A stretch of 64,000 nucleotides of DNA from assembly GCA_947090525.1 (NCBI GenBank), contig CAMUON010000002.1:62001-126000 (forward strand), in the 5' to 3' direction. How positions within the stretch are numbered: position 1 is the first letter of the stretch; every line of letters starts with the position of its first letter. Under the pieces are notes generated by a model that was not told the DNA's origin, made no database searches, and worked only from the letters and a program-made list of their open reading frames with translations. Source of the DNA: an uncultured Atopobium sp. (GTDB lineage Bacteria > Actinomycetota > Coriobacteriia > Coriobacteriales > Atopobiaceae). This document shows, piece after piece, positions 44,355-53,332 of this stretch. A program made the translations under genes and the position numbers.

Positions 44355-45587
44355 TTATTCCTGGCCGAAATGAACAGAGTTGCAGTTGAACTGGCTCGTT
44401 TCTACCGCAGGGCGCGCAAGCTCATACACACCCTTCGCATGACGCACAACAACGCAAGGCATCGCGCGACTCAAGAACAAATACATTGCCTCGGTGATAG
44501 AATACGCACCAATATGAGAAAATGCAAGTACGTCACCCATCCCAATTTCGAGAGGCAGCTCACGCACCAAAATATCAGACGTCGTGCACAAACTTCCCGC
44601 AAGCGTCCACGTTCTACAAGCGCGCGCTTGGACCGGCGCGAGCCCCAAATCGCGCGAGATGTTTTGAATATGCGGAACCTTAAGGCCCATCATTTGTCCG
44701 AGGTAGACGCAGTGATTGATGCCGCCGTCGATGAAGGCATAGTGAGTATCTGCGTCGGAACCTTGTTTCATATCAACGATTCTAGCCAGATACGTTCCGC
44801 TCGAGCTAGCCAAGAAACGCCCCATTTCAACAGTGAGTTTTGTCGTTTGGGCTAGCTTCTTGAGCGTAGGAGCAAGCGTGCGCGCAGGCAAAAGCGTATC
44901 GGTATCATCCTGATCAACAAAATAGGGATATGCAAGACCAGGTCCGTACTCAAGCTGTGCGCAATCCCAATCGAATTCACGCTTGAGATCCTGCATGAGC
45001 TGGGCAAGCTTTGCGAGCTCTTTTTCCTGATGTGTGAGTTTTTTGCGCTGCGTGCCTACAAAATAATGTATACCGCAAATATGAATATATTTGTAATTGG
45101 TGCGCTTGGCAATGATATCCTTGAGGTCATCTAGGCACATGCCAAATTGGCTACCGGCGTTGAGACGCAAAAGGACCTCAACTGGTTGTGCCGGGATCTT
45201 ACCCGCATCTATCAGCTTATGTACGCAAGAATTGATCAATTCAAATTGCAAGGGTGACTCCGCTGTGCTCACGCCCACACCATATTCAAGCGCACGGGTG
45301 GCGTCCTCCTCTTGCTTGCAAACGCCCGAATATACGATGCTTTTGGGGTCAATATTCAGTTTTTTGCATATATCGAGCTCGCCGGGGCTACAAACTTCGA
45401 GTTTATATCCACACGCACGAGCAGCGCGCGTAAGCTGCGGATTTGCCTTTATCGAAAAACACATATCGATCGTCGGCCCAAAAATGTCGCGGATAGCGCG
45501 TAGGCGTGTTGAAAACTCACACGCGTCAAGCACGTACGCAGGCGTTGAGTACCTCTGAGCAATATCAAACAGTTCTTGAGTATCCAT
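44355..45587 (-). CDS. PLP-dependent fold-type III decarboxylase (LysA/BtrK-like)
   Basis: A 410-residue alanine-racemase-fold decarboxylase related to diaminopimelate and ornithine decarboxylases. The PLP lysine is Lys47 in CFSIKANPQ; HYFVGTQ, EYGPGLAYPYF, EMGRFLA and the catalytic cysteine of AGSLCTTSDIL follow in order. The gene overlaps the ligase stop codon (TAATG) and precedes the carrier gene, so its substrate is probably an amino acid attached to, or destined for, the carrier. A free-substrate LysA role is unlikely, as LysA is not normally found in a dlt-like setting. BtrK in butirosin synthesis and the exosortase-associated decarboxylases offer precedents for a carrier-linked reaction. 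Confidence 0.87.
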   Translation of the reverse strand: MDTQELFDIAQRYSTPAYVLDACEFSTRLRAIRDIFGPTIDMCFSIKANPQLTRAARACGYKLEVCSPGELDICKKLNIDPKSIVYSGVCKQEEDATRALEYGVGVSTAESPLQFELINSCVHKLIDAGKIPAQPVEVLLRLNAGSQFGMCLDDLKDIIAKRTNYKYIHICGIHYFVGTQRKKLTHQEKELAKLAQLMQDLKREFDWDCAQLEYGPGLAYPYFVDQDDTDTLLPARTLAPTLKKLAQTTKLTVEMGRFLASSSGTYLARIVDMKQGSDADTHYAFIDGGINHCVYLGQMMGLKVPHIQNISRDLGLAPVQARACRTWTLAGSLCTTSDILVRELPLEIGMGDVLAFSHIGAYSITEAMYLFLSRAMPCVVVRHAKGVYELARPAVETSQFNCNSVHFGQE

Positions 45588-47308
45588 TATGCATCACCTT
45601 GGGTTGTGGTGGTTGATGAGGTGTGGGTTTGCGCGGGCGCATGAGCTTTTTTCGATGTTGTAGCTGCAAGTGCCTGTCTATCAATTTTGCCATTTTTGGT
45701 AAGCGGAAGCTGGCTGAGCTTATTGATCGTATTAGGGATCATAAACTGGGGAAGCAATTTGTGCAGCTCCACCCCAAGCGCGTCCTTTTCACATGCACCC
45801 ATGTAAAAGAGGTGCAAGCGATGCTTCATAGCATCATAGGTGCACGCCGCCTGCTCCACACCATCTATTCCCATGCTTGCGCTCTCGATATCTCCCAGCT
45901 CAATTCTGTGCCCCAGGTGCTTGATCTGGTGATCTTTCCTCGAGGTATAGACGAAATTACCCGCTTCGTCCAAAACGCCTAAATCGCCCGTCCGGTACAT
46001 GGGCTCAAGCCATGCTTTTTGCAAAGGATTTTGCATAAAAGCGGCAGACGTCTTTGCTTCATCGCACAAATATCCAATACCAAGAGCCGTCCCACTTACG
46101 CAAATTTCACCTTCAACTCCGGGTGTTAGAATCTGTTGATTGTTTTCATCAAGCAAAAACACGCGCTCATTGTCAAAAGGCGTACCGATGGGGATCACTT
46201 CACCCTTTTCAAAATCTCGCGTGATCGGATAATAGGTGCAATTGCAGGTAATCTCGGTAGGACCGTAAAGATTTACATACTGCGCGTGGGGCAGATAACG
46301 GCGCCATTTCTTGAGCTGTTTGATAGGCATAACCTCGCCAGAGAACAAGACGCGCTTGATCGTTTGAGGCGTTTTGTAATCAAAGGCATTCATGATTGCA
46401 ACAAAACTAAGCGCGCTCACCGCCCACACAAGCGTCGTAACCTCACGATCTACCAGGTAATCCATGAGTTTCGTTGGGTAGCTAAAGTAGTCACGCGGAA
46501 TGATTTCAAGCGACGCCCCTAGATAGAGGCAAGAATAAATATCCTTTACCGATACATCAAAATCGAAAGGCGCTTGATTGGCAAATCTATCATCAGCATC
46601 CATCCCAAACGTCTTGCAAAACACAGGAATAAAGTCGATAACCGAGCGCTGCGACACCACAACACCCTTGGGCGTGCCTGTAGATCCGCTGGTAAAGTTC
46701 ACATAAAGCGGGTCGATGTCGCATACAAGGTGGCGAATACTACAGAGGCGCTCATGCGAGATCTCGTGTTCAAAAAGGTCATTAAGCTGAACCAGGCGAT
46801 ACTTACTTGTATCGATCATCTCATGCGCTTGTTCGTAACTTTTTTCATCACAGATGATCACCAGAGGATCAAGCGTCTCGCAAATCTCTTGAATACGCGG
46901 GCGGGGCTGTCTGAGATCGAGAAACGAGTAAAAATTACCTGCATACACAGCTCCTAGAACTGCCGCAAGGGCAGGAGCCGATTTCTCGAGGTAAAACGCG
47001 ACCGCGCGAGCGCGATGATAGCGTGTTGAACACGCGTGGGGCGCGGGTGCGGTTGTCGCGGGCGCCGCAGTCGCGGGCGCCGCAGTCGCGAGCGCATCTA
47101 CGGACGCAACACCCGCGGCAGGAGCTGCAGCTGCAGTGCCCTCATCCTGTTGCGCAACTTCTTCACCAATTTCCGCAAAAAAACTACCCGCACGCTGCGC
47201 AAACTCTTGAAGCTCTTTATAGCTGAGAGTTGTATCAGGGTCTGAAACCGCTTCTTTGGCGGGAGTCAAAGCGGCAGCAGCTTCGAGCCAGTCGAGGATT
47301 GTTTTCAT
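45587..47308 (-). CDS. AMP-forming amino acid:carrier protein ligase (DltA-like)
   Basis: A 573-residue adenylation domain. Core motifs: NFTSGSTGTPKGVVVSQRS (A3), NLYGPTEITCNCTYYPI (A5), MYRTGDLG (A7), HQIKHLGHRIELGDIE (A8) and the A10 lysine in LTKNGKIDRQAL. It should activate an amino acid with ATP and load it on the carrier. DltA has FCGE before the A5 motif; here it is FSGE, changing the cysteine implicated in D-alanine selectivity. About 45 residues at positions 50-95, rich in Ala, Pro and Thr, are inserted in the N-terminal subdomain and coded by 15-base tandem repeats (47055-47084). The start is ATG 47308 after AAAGG. Confidence 0.87.
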   Translation of the reverse strand: MKTILDWLEAAAALTPAKEAVSDPDTTLSYKELQEFAQRAGSFFAEIGEEVAQQDEGTAAAAPAAGVASVDALATAAPATAAPATTAPAPHACSTRYHRARAVAFYLEKSAPALAAVLGAVYAGNFYSFLDLRQPRPRIQEICETLDPLVIICDEKSYEQAHEMIDTSKYRLVQLNDLFEHEISHERLCSIRHLVCDIDPLYVNFTSGSTGTPKGVVVSQRSVIDFIPVFCKTFGMDADDRFANQAPFDFDVSVKDIYSCLYLGASLEIIPRDYFSYPTKLMDYLVDREVTTLVWAVSALSFVAIMNAFDYKTPQTIKRVLFSGEVMPIKQLKKWRRYLPHAQYVNLYGPTEITCNCTYYPITRDFEKGEVIPIGTPFDNERVFLLDENNQQILTPGVEGEICVSGTALGIGYLCDEAKTSAAFMQNPLQKAWLEPMYRTGDLGVLDEAGNFVYTSRKDHQIKHLGHRIELGDIESASMGIDGVEQAACTYDAMKHRLHLFYMGACEKDALGVELHKLLPQFMIPNTINKLSQLPLTKNGKIDRQALAATTSKKAHAPAQTHTSSTTTTQGDA

Positions 47309-47359
47309 AGAACTACCTTTACATTTGTAGCGGCAAGCAGAAAAAAACACGCAAAGCTT

Positions 47360-48562
47360 CTAAAATCTGTCTGTTTCCAGGCGCTTTTTCCACTGCTCAC
47401 GACTGAGAAAATCAGCAGACACATCGCGCGCATTATCCATACGATATATAACGCTCGCCATGTACCTAGAAAAAATCTTAGCACCCTCCAAATTGAGGTG
47501 CTCAAAGTCGTGGAAGCCTTCGCGAGGAATGCACAACTTGGCCGGATCCACGCGATTCCCGTCGATAAACACAGCGCCTTCAGCTTCTGTGGTCTTTTGA
47601 ATTTCGCTCATGACCTTGTCATATTCATCTCCCAAGCTCGCAATATCGTAGAGCGGGTGCGGCGTCGACACGCAGATAAACTCCACGTTGTGGGCGCGCG
47701 CATACTGAAGCATCTCCCTATATACCCGAAGCGCCTTAGGATTGATAGAAGGCATGCCGTAGGTGTTTGCAGAAGTCGCTTTGTCGTCGGGACTTAAGAC
47801 AACGTCGTAGGAGCCATAGCCCTTGCCGACATAGTGCCATCTGAAAACTGTGTCCTCCGCGGCGAGGTATTTGGGCTTGTTCGTAAGGCGTGCAATAACA
47901 TTTTTTTTCACGAGCTGGGGTGATCGCGCAGGTATAAATACCCAGGGGAAGAAGACGTTGAGAGAGTCTTTCATGCCGATATTATCGCGGACAAACGCCT
48001 CTTCTACGAGCTTTTGCGCGAGCTGAAGGGGATCATGTTCGTAGCGCGCATAGAGATACGGCACGTCAGTTCGTAGAATGTAGGGAAAGTTTAAGGCCTC
48101 CGGCCCAACGCCATAGATCACGCGTTTCACGTGCTTTTGCTCAACAGCATATTTAAGTGTTGAAAACGTCGCCTGTACGCACTGACCTGGGGTTGCAGCA
48201 TTTATCGTACTTGACGTGGAAGTCTGGGTGAGAGCATTGAGCTCATCGTCGAGCGCAAGAGGATCAAAGGCGCGCTGCGCGTAAGACGAGCCCAAGACGA
48301 CGGTATCGACGTGCTTGGCATTCCGAAAATCTTCCCAGGTAACCGAGGAAACAGAGCCGTAGAGTCCAAACACAAATGAACAGACAACAACCACTACAAC
48401 CGCTATTGCGCACATGGATAGCGTAAACGCGAAGAGCTTGAGGGCGCGGCGTTTGGGCGTGTGGGAGCCAGGCTGTTTAGAAGCAGTCGTGCAATCAGAA
48501 GCCGGAACATGTTCAGAACTTGAAACTAAATTAGCACTTGAAATAGGTTTAGAAGTTGGCAT
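47360..48562 (-). CDS. Membrane-anchored SGNH/DltD-like protein
   Basis: A 400-residue protein with a polar 40-residue N-terminus, one transmembrane helix (ALKLFAFTLSMCAIAVVVVVVCSFVFG) and an extracellular domain. VVLGSSYAQRAFDP holds a GxS motif (Ser92 or Ser93) and GFHDFEHLNLEGAKIFSRYM a D-x-x-H motif, together the block I and block V pattern of SGNH hydrolases and of DltD. It may carry the acyl or aminoacyl group from the MBOAT partner to the wall polymer. The start is ATG 48562, eight bases after GGAGGAGG, within the end of the MBOAT gene (14-base overlap). Confidence 0.78.
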   Translation of the reverse strand: MPTSKPISSANLVSSSEHVPASDCTTASKQPGSHTPKRRALKLFAFTLSMCAIAVVVVVVCSFVFGLYGSVSSVTWEDFRNAKHVDTVVLGSSYAQRAFDPLALDDELNALTQTSTSSTINAATPGQCVQATFSTLKYAVEQKHVKRVIYGVGPEALNFPYILRTDVPYLYARYEHDPLQLAQKLVEEAFVRDNIGMKDSLNVFFPWVFIPARSPQLVKKNVIARLTNKPKYLAAEDTVFRWHYVGKGYGSYDVVLSPDDKATSANTYGMPSINPKALRVYREMLQYARAHNVEFICVSTPHPLYDIASLGDEYDKVMSEIQKTTEAEGAVFIDGNRVDPAKLCIPREGFHDFEHLNLEGAKIFSRYMASVIYRMDNARDVSADFLSREQWKKRLETDRF

Positions 48563-50144
48563 ACATAAAACCTCCTCCCGCATTCATGATAAAGGAGCTA
48601 ATGAAAATAAAGCCAATAAAGATCGAAAACGTGACACGGACCCACAGAGGACGTGAGACAAAGAGCAGGTAACGGTCACAGCCGCGCTCTTCGCATAGAC
48701 TGACGAAAAAGACAACTACTATAACGCAGGCGCAAAGCGCGAAAGAAAAAAGCTTTTTGTCGATAGAGCCCGCAAGCGCAAGACCTTGCATGAAGGCATC
48801 TGCACGGAAGGAGCAGACACTGGTGACAAGCGCTGATACCGCATGATCGAATGATTCAATACGATCGAAATACCAGCCAATATTCACAACAATGAACGTG
48901 CGAAGGATGCTAAAGATGTGATACCCTTTGCCTTCTTGCTTGATATGTAAGAATGTGGCAAGTGCCTGTGTGAGCGGGCGAAACATGTCAGAAAGCGCAA
49001 TGACGATACCGTTATAAAGGCCCCAGGAGATAAAGTGCATGTCTGCCCCATGCCAGATACCCACCAGAAGAAAGACGAAGATATTGGCAAGACCTGCAGG
49101 AACTGTTCTGGACATATGGGTAGCAAAGGATGTATCACCCAAAAGCTTCTTTATGTGCTTACTTGCATACTTAAAGGGACGAGAGAGTGCTAAAGGATAG
49201 AAGACATAGTCTTTCATCCAAAGTCCCAACGAGATATGCCAGCGCCGCCAGAAGTCTGCAAGCGATATAGAGAAGTAGGGACGCCTGAAGTTTGGCTGCA
49301 TACGAATGCCTAGCATCTCAGAAGCAGCTTCGAGCATATCGATACCACCGGAGAAGTCACCGTATTGTTGAGCTGAATAGAGAAGGATGCCAAAAACCAA
49401 TACAGAGCCCGGAAGCGTTGTGGGGTCTTGATTGAATATTTTGGCAATGCTATCCACTAAGAGATCAGCCATCACATACTTTTTGAGCATACCGTAGGCA
49501 AAGGTAAGAGAGGCTTTAGCAAAGTGAGTGTCTTTTGCTTCGTGAAGAGAGAAAAGAGCTGGGCTTAGCTTATCGAAGCGGTTGATAGGGCCTTGGATAA
49601 GCTGGGGGAAGTAGAAGAGAAAGCAGGCAAGCTTTAAGATATTGCGCTCGGGTGCGTACTTTTGGTTATAGACATCAAAGACATAGGCAAGTGCTTGGAA
49701 GGTGTAGAAGGAGATACCAAGGGGTAAGAGAAGACCTAAGCTTCTGGTAGAAGATGCAGCTCCAAAAGCAAAGAGAATGGTATTCCAGTACTTGAGGTAA
49801 CAAAGGTTTACGATGATGAGAGCAACACATAAGCAAAGTACAAGAGCTTGAGCGTGTTTTGCACGCGCTTTGAAGCGCTTTCGCTTCGTGCGATCAGGTA
49901 TTGCTTTTGCACGTTTTGAGAAGTAGCGGGCTATATACGCGCATACGTGAGATGAAGCATAGGTTACACAAAGGGTAAATAGCCCATAGCTTATGGTTTC
50001 GATATTGGTAACGAGTGCATAAAAGATGCATGAGAATACAAGGATCACTATCCATTGGAAGCGTTTGAATATACGAGCCACTGCATAATAGCAAGCTAAA
50101 AGGCTCAGCATATACAATACAAATAAAAGTGAATAGAGTTGCAC
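48549..50144 (-). CDS. MBOAT-family O-acyltransferase (DltB/AlgI-like)
   Basis: A 531-residue polytopic membrane protein. The catalytic histidine region GIWHGADMHFISWGLYNG (His365, His370), LADFWRRWHISLGLWMKDYVFYPL and FPQLIQGPINRFD are diagnostic of the DltB/AlgI branch of MBOAT. Such proteins move acyl or D-alanyl groups across the membrane to extracellular polymers. It is the first gene of the minus-strand operon that contains ligase, carrier and decarboxylase. The start is GTG 50144, eight bases after AGGA. At 531 residues it is longer than DltB (about 400), the additional part being C-terminal helices. Confidence 0.9.
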   Translation of the reverse strand: MQLYSLLFVLYMLSLLACYYAVARIFKRFQWIVILVFSCIFYALVTNIETISYGLFTLCVTYASSHVCAYIARYFSKRAKAIPDRTKRKRFKARAKHAQALVLCLCVALIIVNLCYLKYWNTILFAFGAASSTRSLGLLLPLGISFYTFQALAYVFDVYNQKYAPERNILKLACFLFYFPQLIQGPINRFDKLSPALFSLHEAKDTHFAKASLTFAYGMLKKYVMADLLVDSIAKIFNQDPTTLPGSVLVFGILLYSAQQYGDFSGGIDMLEAASEMLGIRMQPNFRRPYFSISLADFWRRWHISLGLWMKDYVFYPLALSRPFKYASKHIKKLLGDTSFATHMSRTVPAGLANIFVFLLVGIWHGADMHFISWGLYNGIVIALSDMFRPLTQALATFLHIKQEGKGYHIFSILRTFIVVNIGWYFDRIESFDHAVSALVTSVCSFRADAFMQGLALAGSIDKKLFSFALCACVIVVVFFVSLCEERGCDRYLLFVSRPLWVRVTFSIFIGFIFISSFIMNAGGGFMYANF

Positions 50145-50522
50145 GTATGTATTCCTAGTTCAGTGAGAGAAGTAGTTGCCTTCGCATTTTATCACAGAGT
50201 GTGAGGTATATGAGCGTTTGTATATCATTCACATATCTGGGCGCGAAGTGGGTTTGTGGGTGCGGGGCGCGCGCGAACTGAGGGCGCTAGCGGCACAGGC
50301 GTAGAAAAAATGGCGTTGATGTCACACAAAATATCAAATTTTCAACTAATTTCGATAGCTCAATTTCTTATATACGCAGCTACACGCGGTGCGGCTTTTT
50401 TGAGGGGCGCAAGGACGGCAAAATTTTGCCAAAATCAGCCGAAAAATATCGACATCAGCCCGTTTTTTTCTACGCTCGCGCGGAAAGTCAAACACTTCGT
50501 AATCCTCTGCGCTCGCTATTAG
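50145..50522. other. 378-bp gap containing repeat copy B
   Basis: This gap holds the upstream region of the MBOAT operon (50145-50298), repeat copy B, and the 3' flank of the LPQTG gene. No gene can be supported; a short frame inside the repeat follows the repeat, not a gene. Confidence 0.5.
50299..50475. repeat. 177-bp inverted-repeat element, copy B
   Basis: Ends GCGTAGAAAAAATGGC...TGATGTC and GACATCAGCCCG...TTCTACGC are imperfect inverted repeats. Interior blocks TCACACAAAATATCAAATTT and GGCAAAATTTTGCC (here a perfect 14-bp palindrome) are shared with copies A and C. Copies B and C remain alike for about 45 bases past the right end, to GCGCTCGCT. Confidence 0.85.
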
Positions 50523-52628
50523 CTAGCGGCGCTTGCGGCGAAGAGTTGCTGCAAGAGATGCCGAAAGAATTCCAAGCATCATACCAAGCTCCCCAACTGC
50601 GGAAATCGCCATGGGATCTCCCGTTTGTGGAAGGGTGCGCGCATGTTTTCGCATAAGGGGCGCAGGCGCTTCTGCAGGGACTGCGGGTGCTTTAGGAGCA
50701 GGAGCCTCAAGTGCGGGAACCTTGTGCTCAGGCACAGGTGCCGGAGCTGGAACCGGGGTGGGCACCTCAGGTACAGGCAGCGGGTACGGCGTAGGCGTAG
50801 GCGCGGGCGTCGGCTTTTTCTTTAATACAAAGGTCACCACCTGCTGCGTGGGATCTGCTTCCTTAGTCTGCAATGACACGCTAAGATCGGCTTGCTTCTT
50901 CTTGTTAGTCTCTTTTGTCTCAATCACCCACTCGTAGCCATCGGGCGCCTTGAGCGTGGGTTTTACCATATACGTGCCCGGGAGAAGATATGCAAAACCA
51001 TCTGAGAGATATCCAGCACCATTGTCCAAAAACGACGTATTGGCATTTTTCATCATCTGGACGAGCGCGTCTTTCGTGGGCTCTGTCTGGGGCGCTTCGC
51101 GTGACTTCAGTTTGTCATTAATAAGCGCAGGCGAAGAATTTCGCGTAGTATACAGGCCAAACGCTTGATCAATTTGGATCTTGTTGTCGAGGCCCTTGTA
51201 CTGCACAACAAGCCGCGTAGGGAGCGCGCGAAACGTCACGTAGTAGTGCTTCCGCGTGAGGCGCTTCACAGGCTTGCCATCCTTCATTTCGTATGCAAAG
51301 GAAAGATAGTGATTACCAGGGGTTTCTTTGGTTGCGTCATCATTTGCAAACTCATGTTTTTCGTTATTTGGCTTGTCGATATCGTTGTCCCAATACACAT
51401 AGCCAGGAATCTTTGTACCCGTGAGATCAGCTAGCGTAGGGCGCTTGATATCCTTAGCTTTTGGATCGTCTTTAAATGATAGGATGGGAGTTTTAAGATC
51501 GCCACCTGTGCTGCGAGAAAACGAAGCTACGTCCGTTGTGACAGGATCTACTCCAGGAATGGACGCTAAGCCTGGCATTTCGTACAACGGCAGTGCGGAT
51601 ATCAACGTGCCTTTTTTCTTGTCTGCATCGGAAAGTGATGGATGCGTATCAGAATTCCCGCGCTGCTTGAGCGTGCCATCAGCGTTTACACCACCAGGAT
51701 TGAGCGCGCGGTATTGCAAGTCGTCAACAAAATGAAATTGTGCATCTGGATAAGGAGCAAAATCATTAACAAGAATACACGTCTCATATCCTCCAGTAGT
51801 ACTGCTAATGCCGCTATTCATAAGTACACGTTCGTAAAGCTCATTACTTGAGGCAGATATCTCGCAATAAAAGTAATTGGTTGGCGCGTTATCCCTGTCA
51901 ACAGACACCTTAATCACATTTTTTCCATCGGCTGAAAGAATATATCCATTAATCTTGAAAGTCCCCGGGTGCATCTCATATTTCACCGTTTGATCTGAAC
52001 CAGCATACACACTTCCATCAGCAGCTATACTCCCGTTTCGTGATTGACAACCACCGCAAGCATTTGCAAAAAGATAAATAGGATTTGCAATTTTAGCAAC
52101 CTTAAAAACACCACATTGTTTAAATGTACCTGCAGCTTTGGGCAGTTTGTCGTACATGTTCAGAACAACGGGCGCAGGATGAGGATTATCAGCCGTAGCA
52201 TTGGGAATAAATACAGTTCTACTTATAGAAGCGTGAACACGAGACTTAAACTCTTTTTCAATCTCAGCATCCGAAATTATGTCGGGAAAGGGGTTGGTAA
52301 TTTTCTGAGTATTTTTTACATATGTATACGTAATGCTGTAGTCATCTTCGCTTTGTTTTTTGTAGTTAGCAGCTGTGTCATAGACCTTAGTATTAGCATC
52401 ATTTGCGCTTCGGTCTGTAGCGGGTACTGCAGAATGCTTAGGCGCATGCGTAGGCGCGGGAGCTGCGGCGGGTGCAGGCGTCTGTGCAGGTTTCTCGACA
52501 TGAGAGCTAGGTACAGCAGCTGTTTGCGCAAACACATCTACCGGAAGACCAAGCGCGCAGGTACAAGCCGCAAGACTCACGGCGGCAGTCATTCTATAAA
52601 ATTTGGTTCGATACGTGCATATATGCAT
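50523..52628 (-). CDS. LPQTG cell-wall-anchored surface protein
   Basis: A 701-residue secreted protein. A signal peptide (MTAAVSLAACTCALGLPVDVFAQT) opens it. A large extracellular part without a recognised domain follows, with four cysteines around residues 165-190 (CGVFKV..., CGGCQSRNG). A proline-rich wall-spanning linker (PTPAPTPTPYPLPVPEVPTP...) leads to the sortase signal LPQTGDP, a hydrophobic helix and RRKRR. The gene is monocistronic and its promoter contains a nine-guanine tract in the spacer (coding strand), so its expression is probably phase variable. Confidence 0.87.
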   Translation of the reverse strand: MHICTYRTKFYRMTAAVSLAACTCALGLPVDVFAQTAAVPSSHVEKPAQTPAPAAAPAPTHAPKHSAVPATDRSANDANTKVYDTAANYKKQSEDDYSITYTYVKNTQKITNPFPDIISDAEIEKEFKSRVHASISRTVFIPNATADNPHPAPVVLNMYDKLPKAAGTFKQCGVFKVAKIANPIYLFANACGGCQSRNGSIAADGSVYAGSDQTVKYEMHPGTFKINGYILSADGKNVIKVSVDRDNAPTNYFYCEISASSNELYERVLMNSGISSTTGGYETCILVNDFAPYPDAQFHFVDDLQYRALNPGGVNADGTLKQRGNSDTHPSLSDADKKKGTLISALPLYEMPGLASIPGVDPVTTDVASFSRSTGGDLKTPILSFKDDPKAKDIKRPTLADLTGTKIPGYVYWDNDIDKPNNEKHEFANDDATKETPGNHYLSFAYEMKDGKPVKRLTRKHYYVTFRALPTRLVVQYKGLDNKIQIDQAFGLYTTRNSSPALINDKLKSREAPQTEPTKDALVQMMKNANTSFLDNGAGYLSDGFAYLLPGTYMVKPTLKAPDGYEWVIETKETNKKKQADLSVSLQTKEADPTQQVVTFVLKKKPTPAPTPTPYPLPVPEVPTPVPAPAPVPEHKVPALEAPAPKAPAVPAEAPAPLMRKHARTLPQTGDPMAISAVGELGMMLGILSASLAATLRRKRR

Positions 52629-52662
52629 AAAATTTGCCCCAATCCGTTTAAAGTACCCTGAA

Positions 52663-52692
52663 ATAGTACCCCCCCCCTATAGATTTTTTCAA
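52663..52692 (-). promoter_or_regulatory. Promoter with nine-G spacer tract, probably phase variable
   Basis: On the minus strand TTGAAA (52692-52687) and TACTAT (52668-52663) are separated by 18 bases, nine of which are an uninterrupted G tract (52669-52677). Loss of one G would give the optimal 17-base spacing. The LPQTG start codon is 34 bases beyond the -10 box. Confidence 0.7.
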
Positions 52693-52842
52693 GCAAATCA
52701 AGCGATTTTGCACATTTTTTAGATACGGCTAACTTATTGCGCGCAAGGCCGAGTATTGGGTGCACTTCAATGACACTGGTGCATGAAGTCCTTTTCCGGA
52801 CACAAACACTTTCACGTGGAAGCGCGGTGTGCGCTGGCTGAG

Positions 52843-53019
52843 GCGTAGAAAAAATGGCGCTGATGTCACACAAAATATCAATTTTTCAACTAATTTCGAT
52901 AGTTAAAAATCTTATATGTGCAGCTACACGTGGTGTGGCTTTTTTCAGCAGCGCGCGCAGGCGCAAATTTTGCCAAAATCGGGCGAAAAATCTCGACATC
53001 AGCCCGTTTTTTTCTACGC
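52843..53019. repeat. 177-bp inverted-repeat element, copy C
   Basis: Same ends and interior as copies A and B; very similar to B. Located in the divergent gap between the LPQTG gene and the helicase gene. Confidence 0.85.
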
Positions 53020-53068
53020 TCGCGCGGAAGGCCAAACGCTCCGTAATCATCAGCGCTCGCTAACGGCA

Positions 53069-53112
53069 TTTGTGTGGAGAACGCGAAAACCCACAACGCG
53101 TTCCCACACAAA
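53069..53112. repeat. Long hairpin TTTGTGTGG/CCACACAAA
   Basis: TTTGTGTGGAGAACGCG (53069-53085) and CGCGTTCCCACACAAA (53097-53112) pair over 16 bases with one bulge. No T-run adjoins. Located 50 bases right of repeat copy C. Confidence 0.7.
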
Positions 53113-53332
53113 AACCTCCCCGCGTGCGCGGGACGTTTACCAGCTGTTTCCCCTTCATTCGCGCGCAGCAAAAAGCCCAAGCGTGGGGAAAAGGCTGACG
53201 CAGAGTTCTCTCGAGCTTAGACCCACATCTCGTTCGCCCGCCCACGCGAGCTAAAGCCCGCCCTCCACGCTAACTTTTATCTGCGTGCGCGCGGCACTGA
53301 AAAGCCTGTTTGATCTCCTACGCGAACGAGGA

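Noticed and set aside
50316..50522. Short reading frame inside repeat copy B, also open in copy C
   Set aside because: It follows the repeat similarity, is broken in copy A by a stop, and has no ribosome-binding site; base changes do not look protein-constrained.
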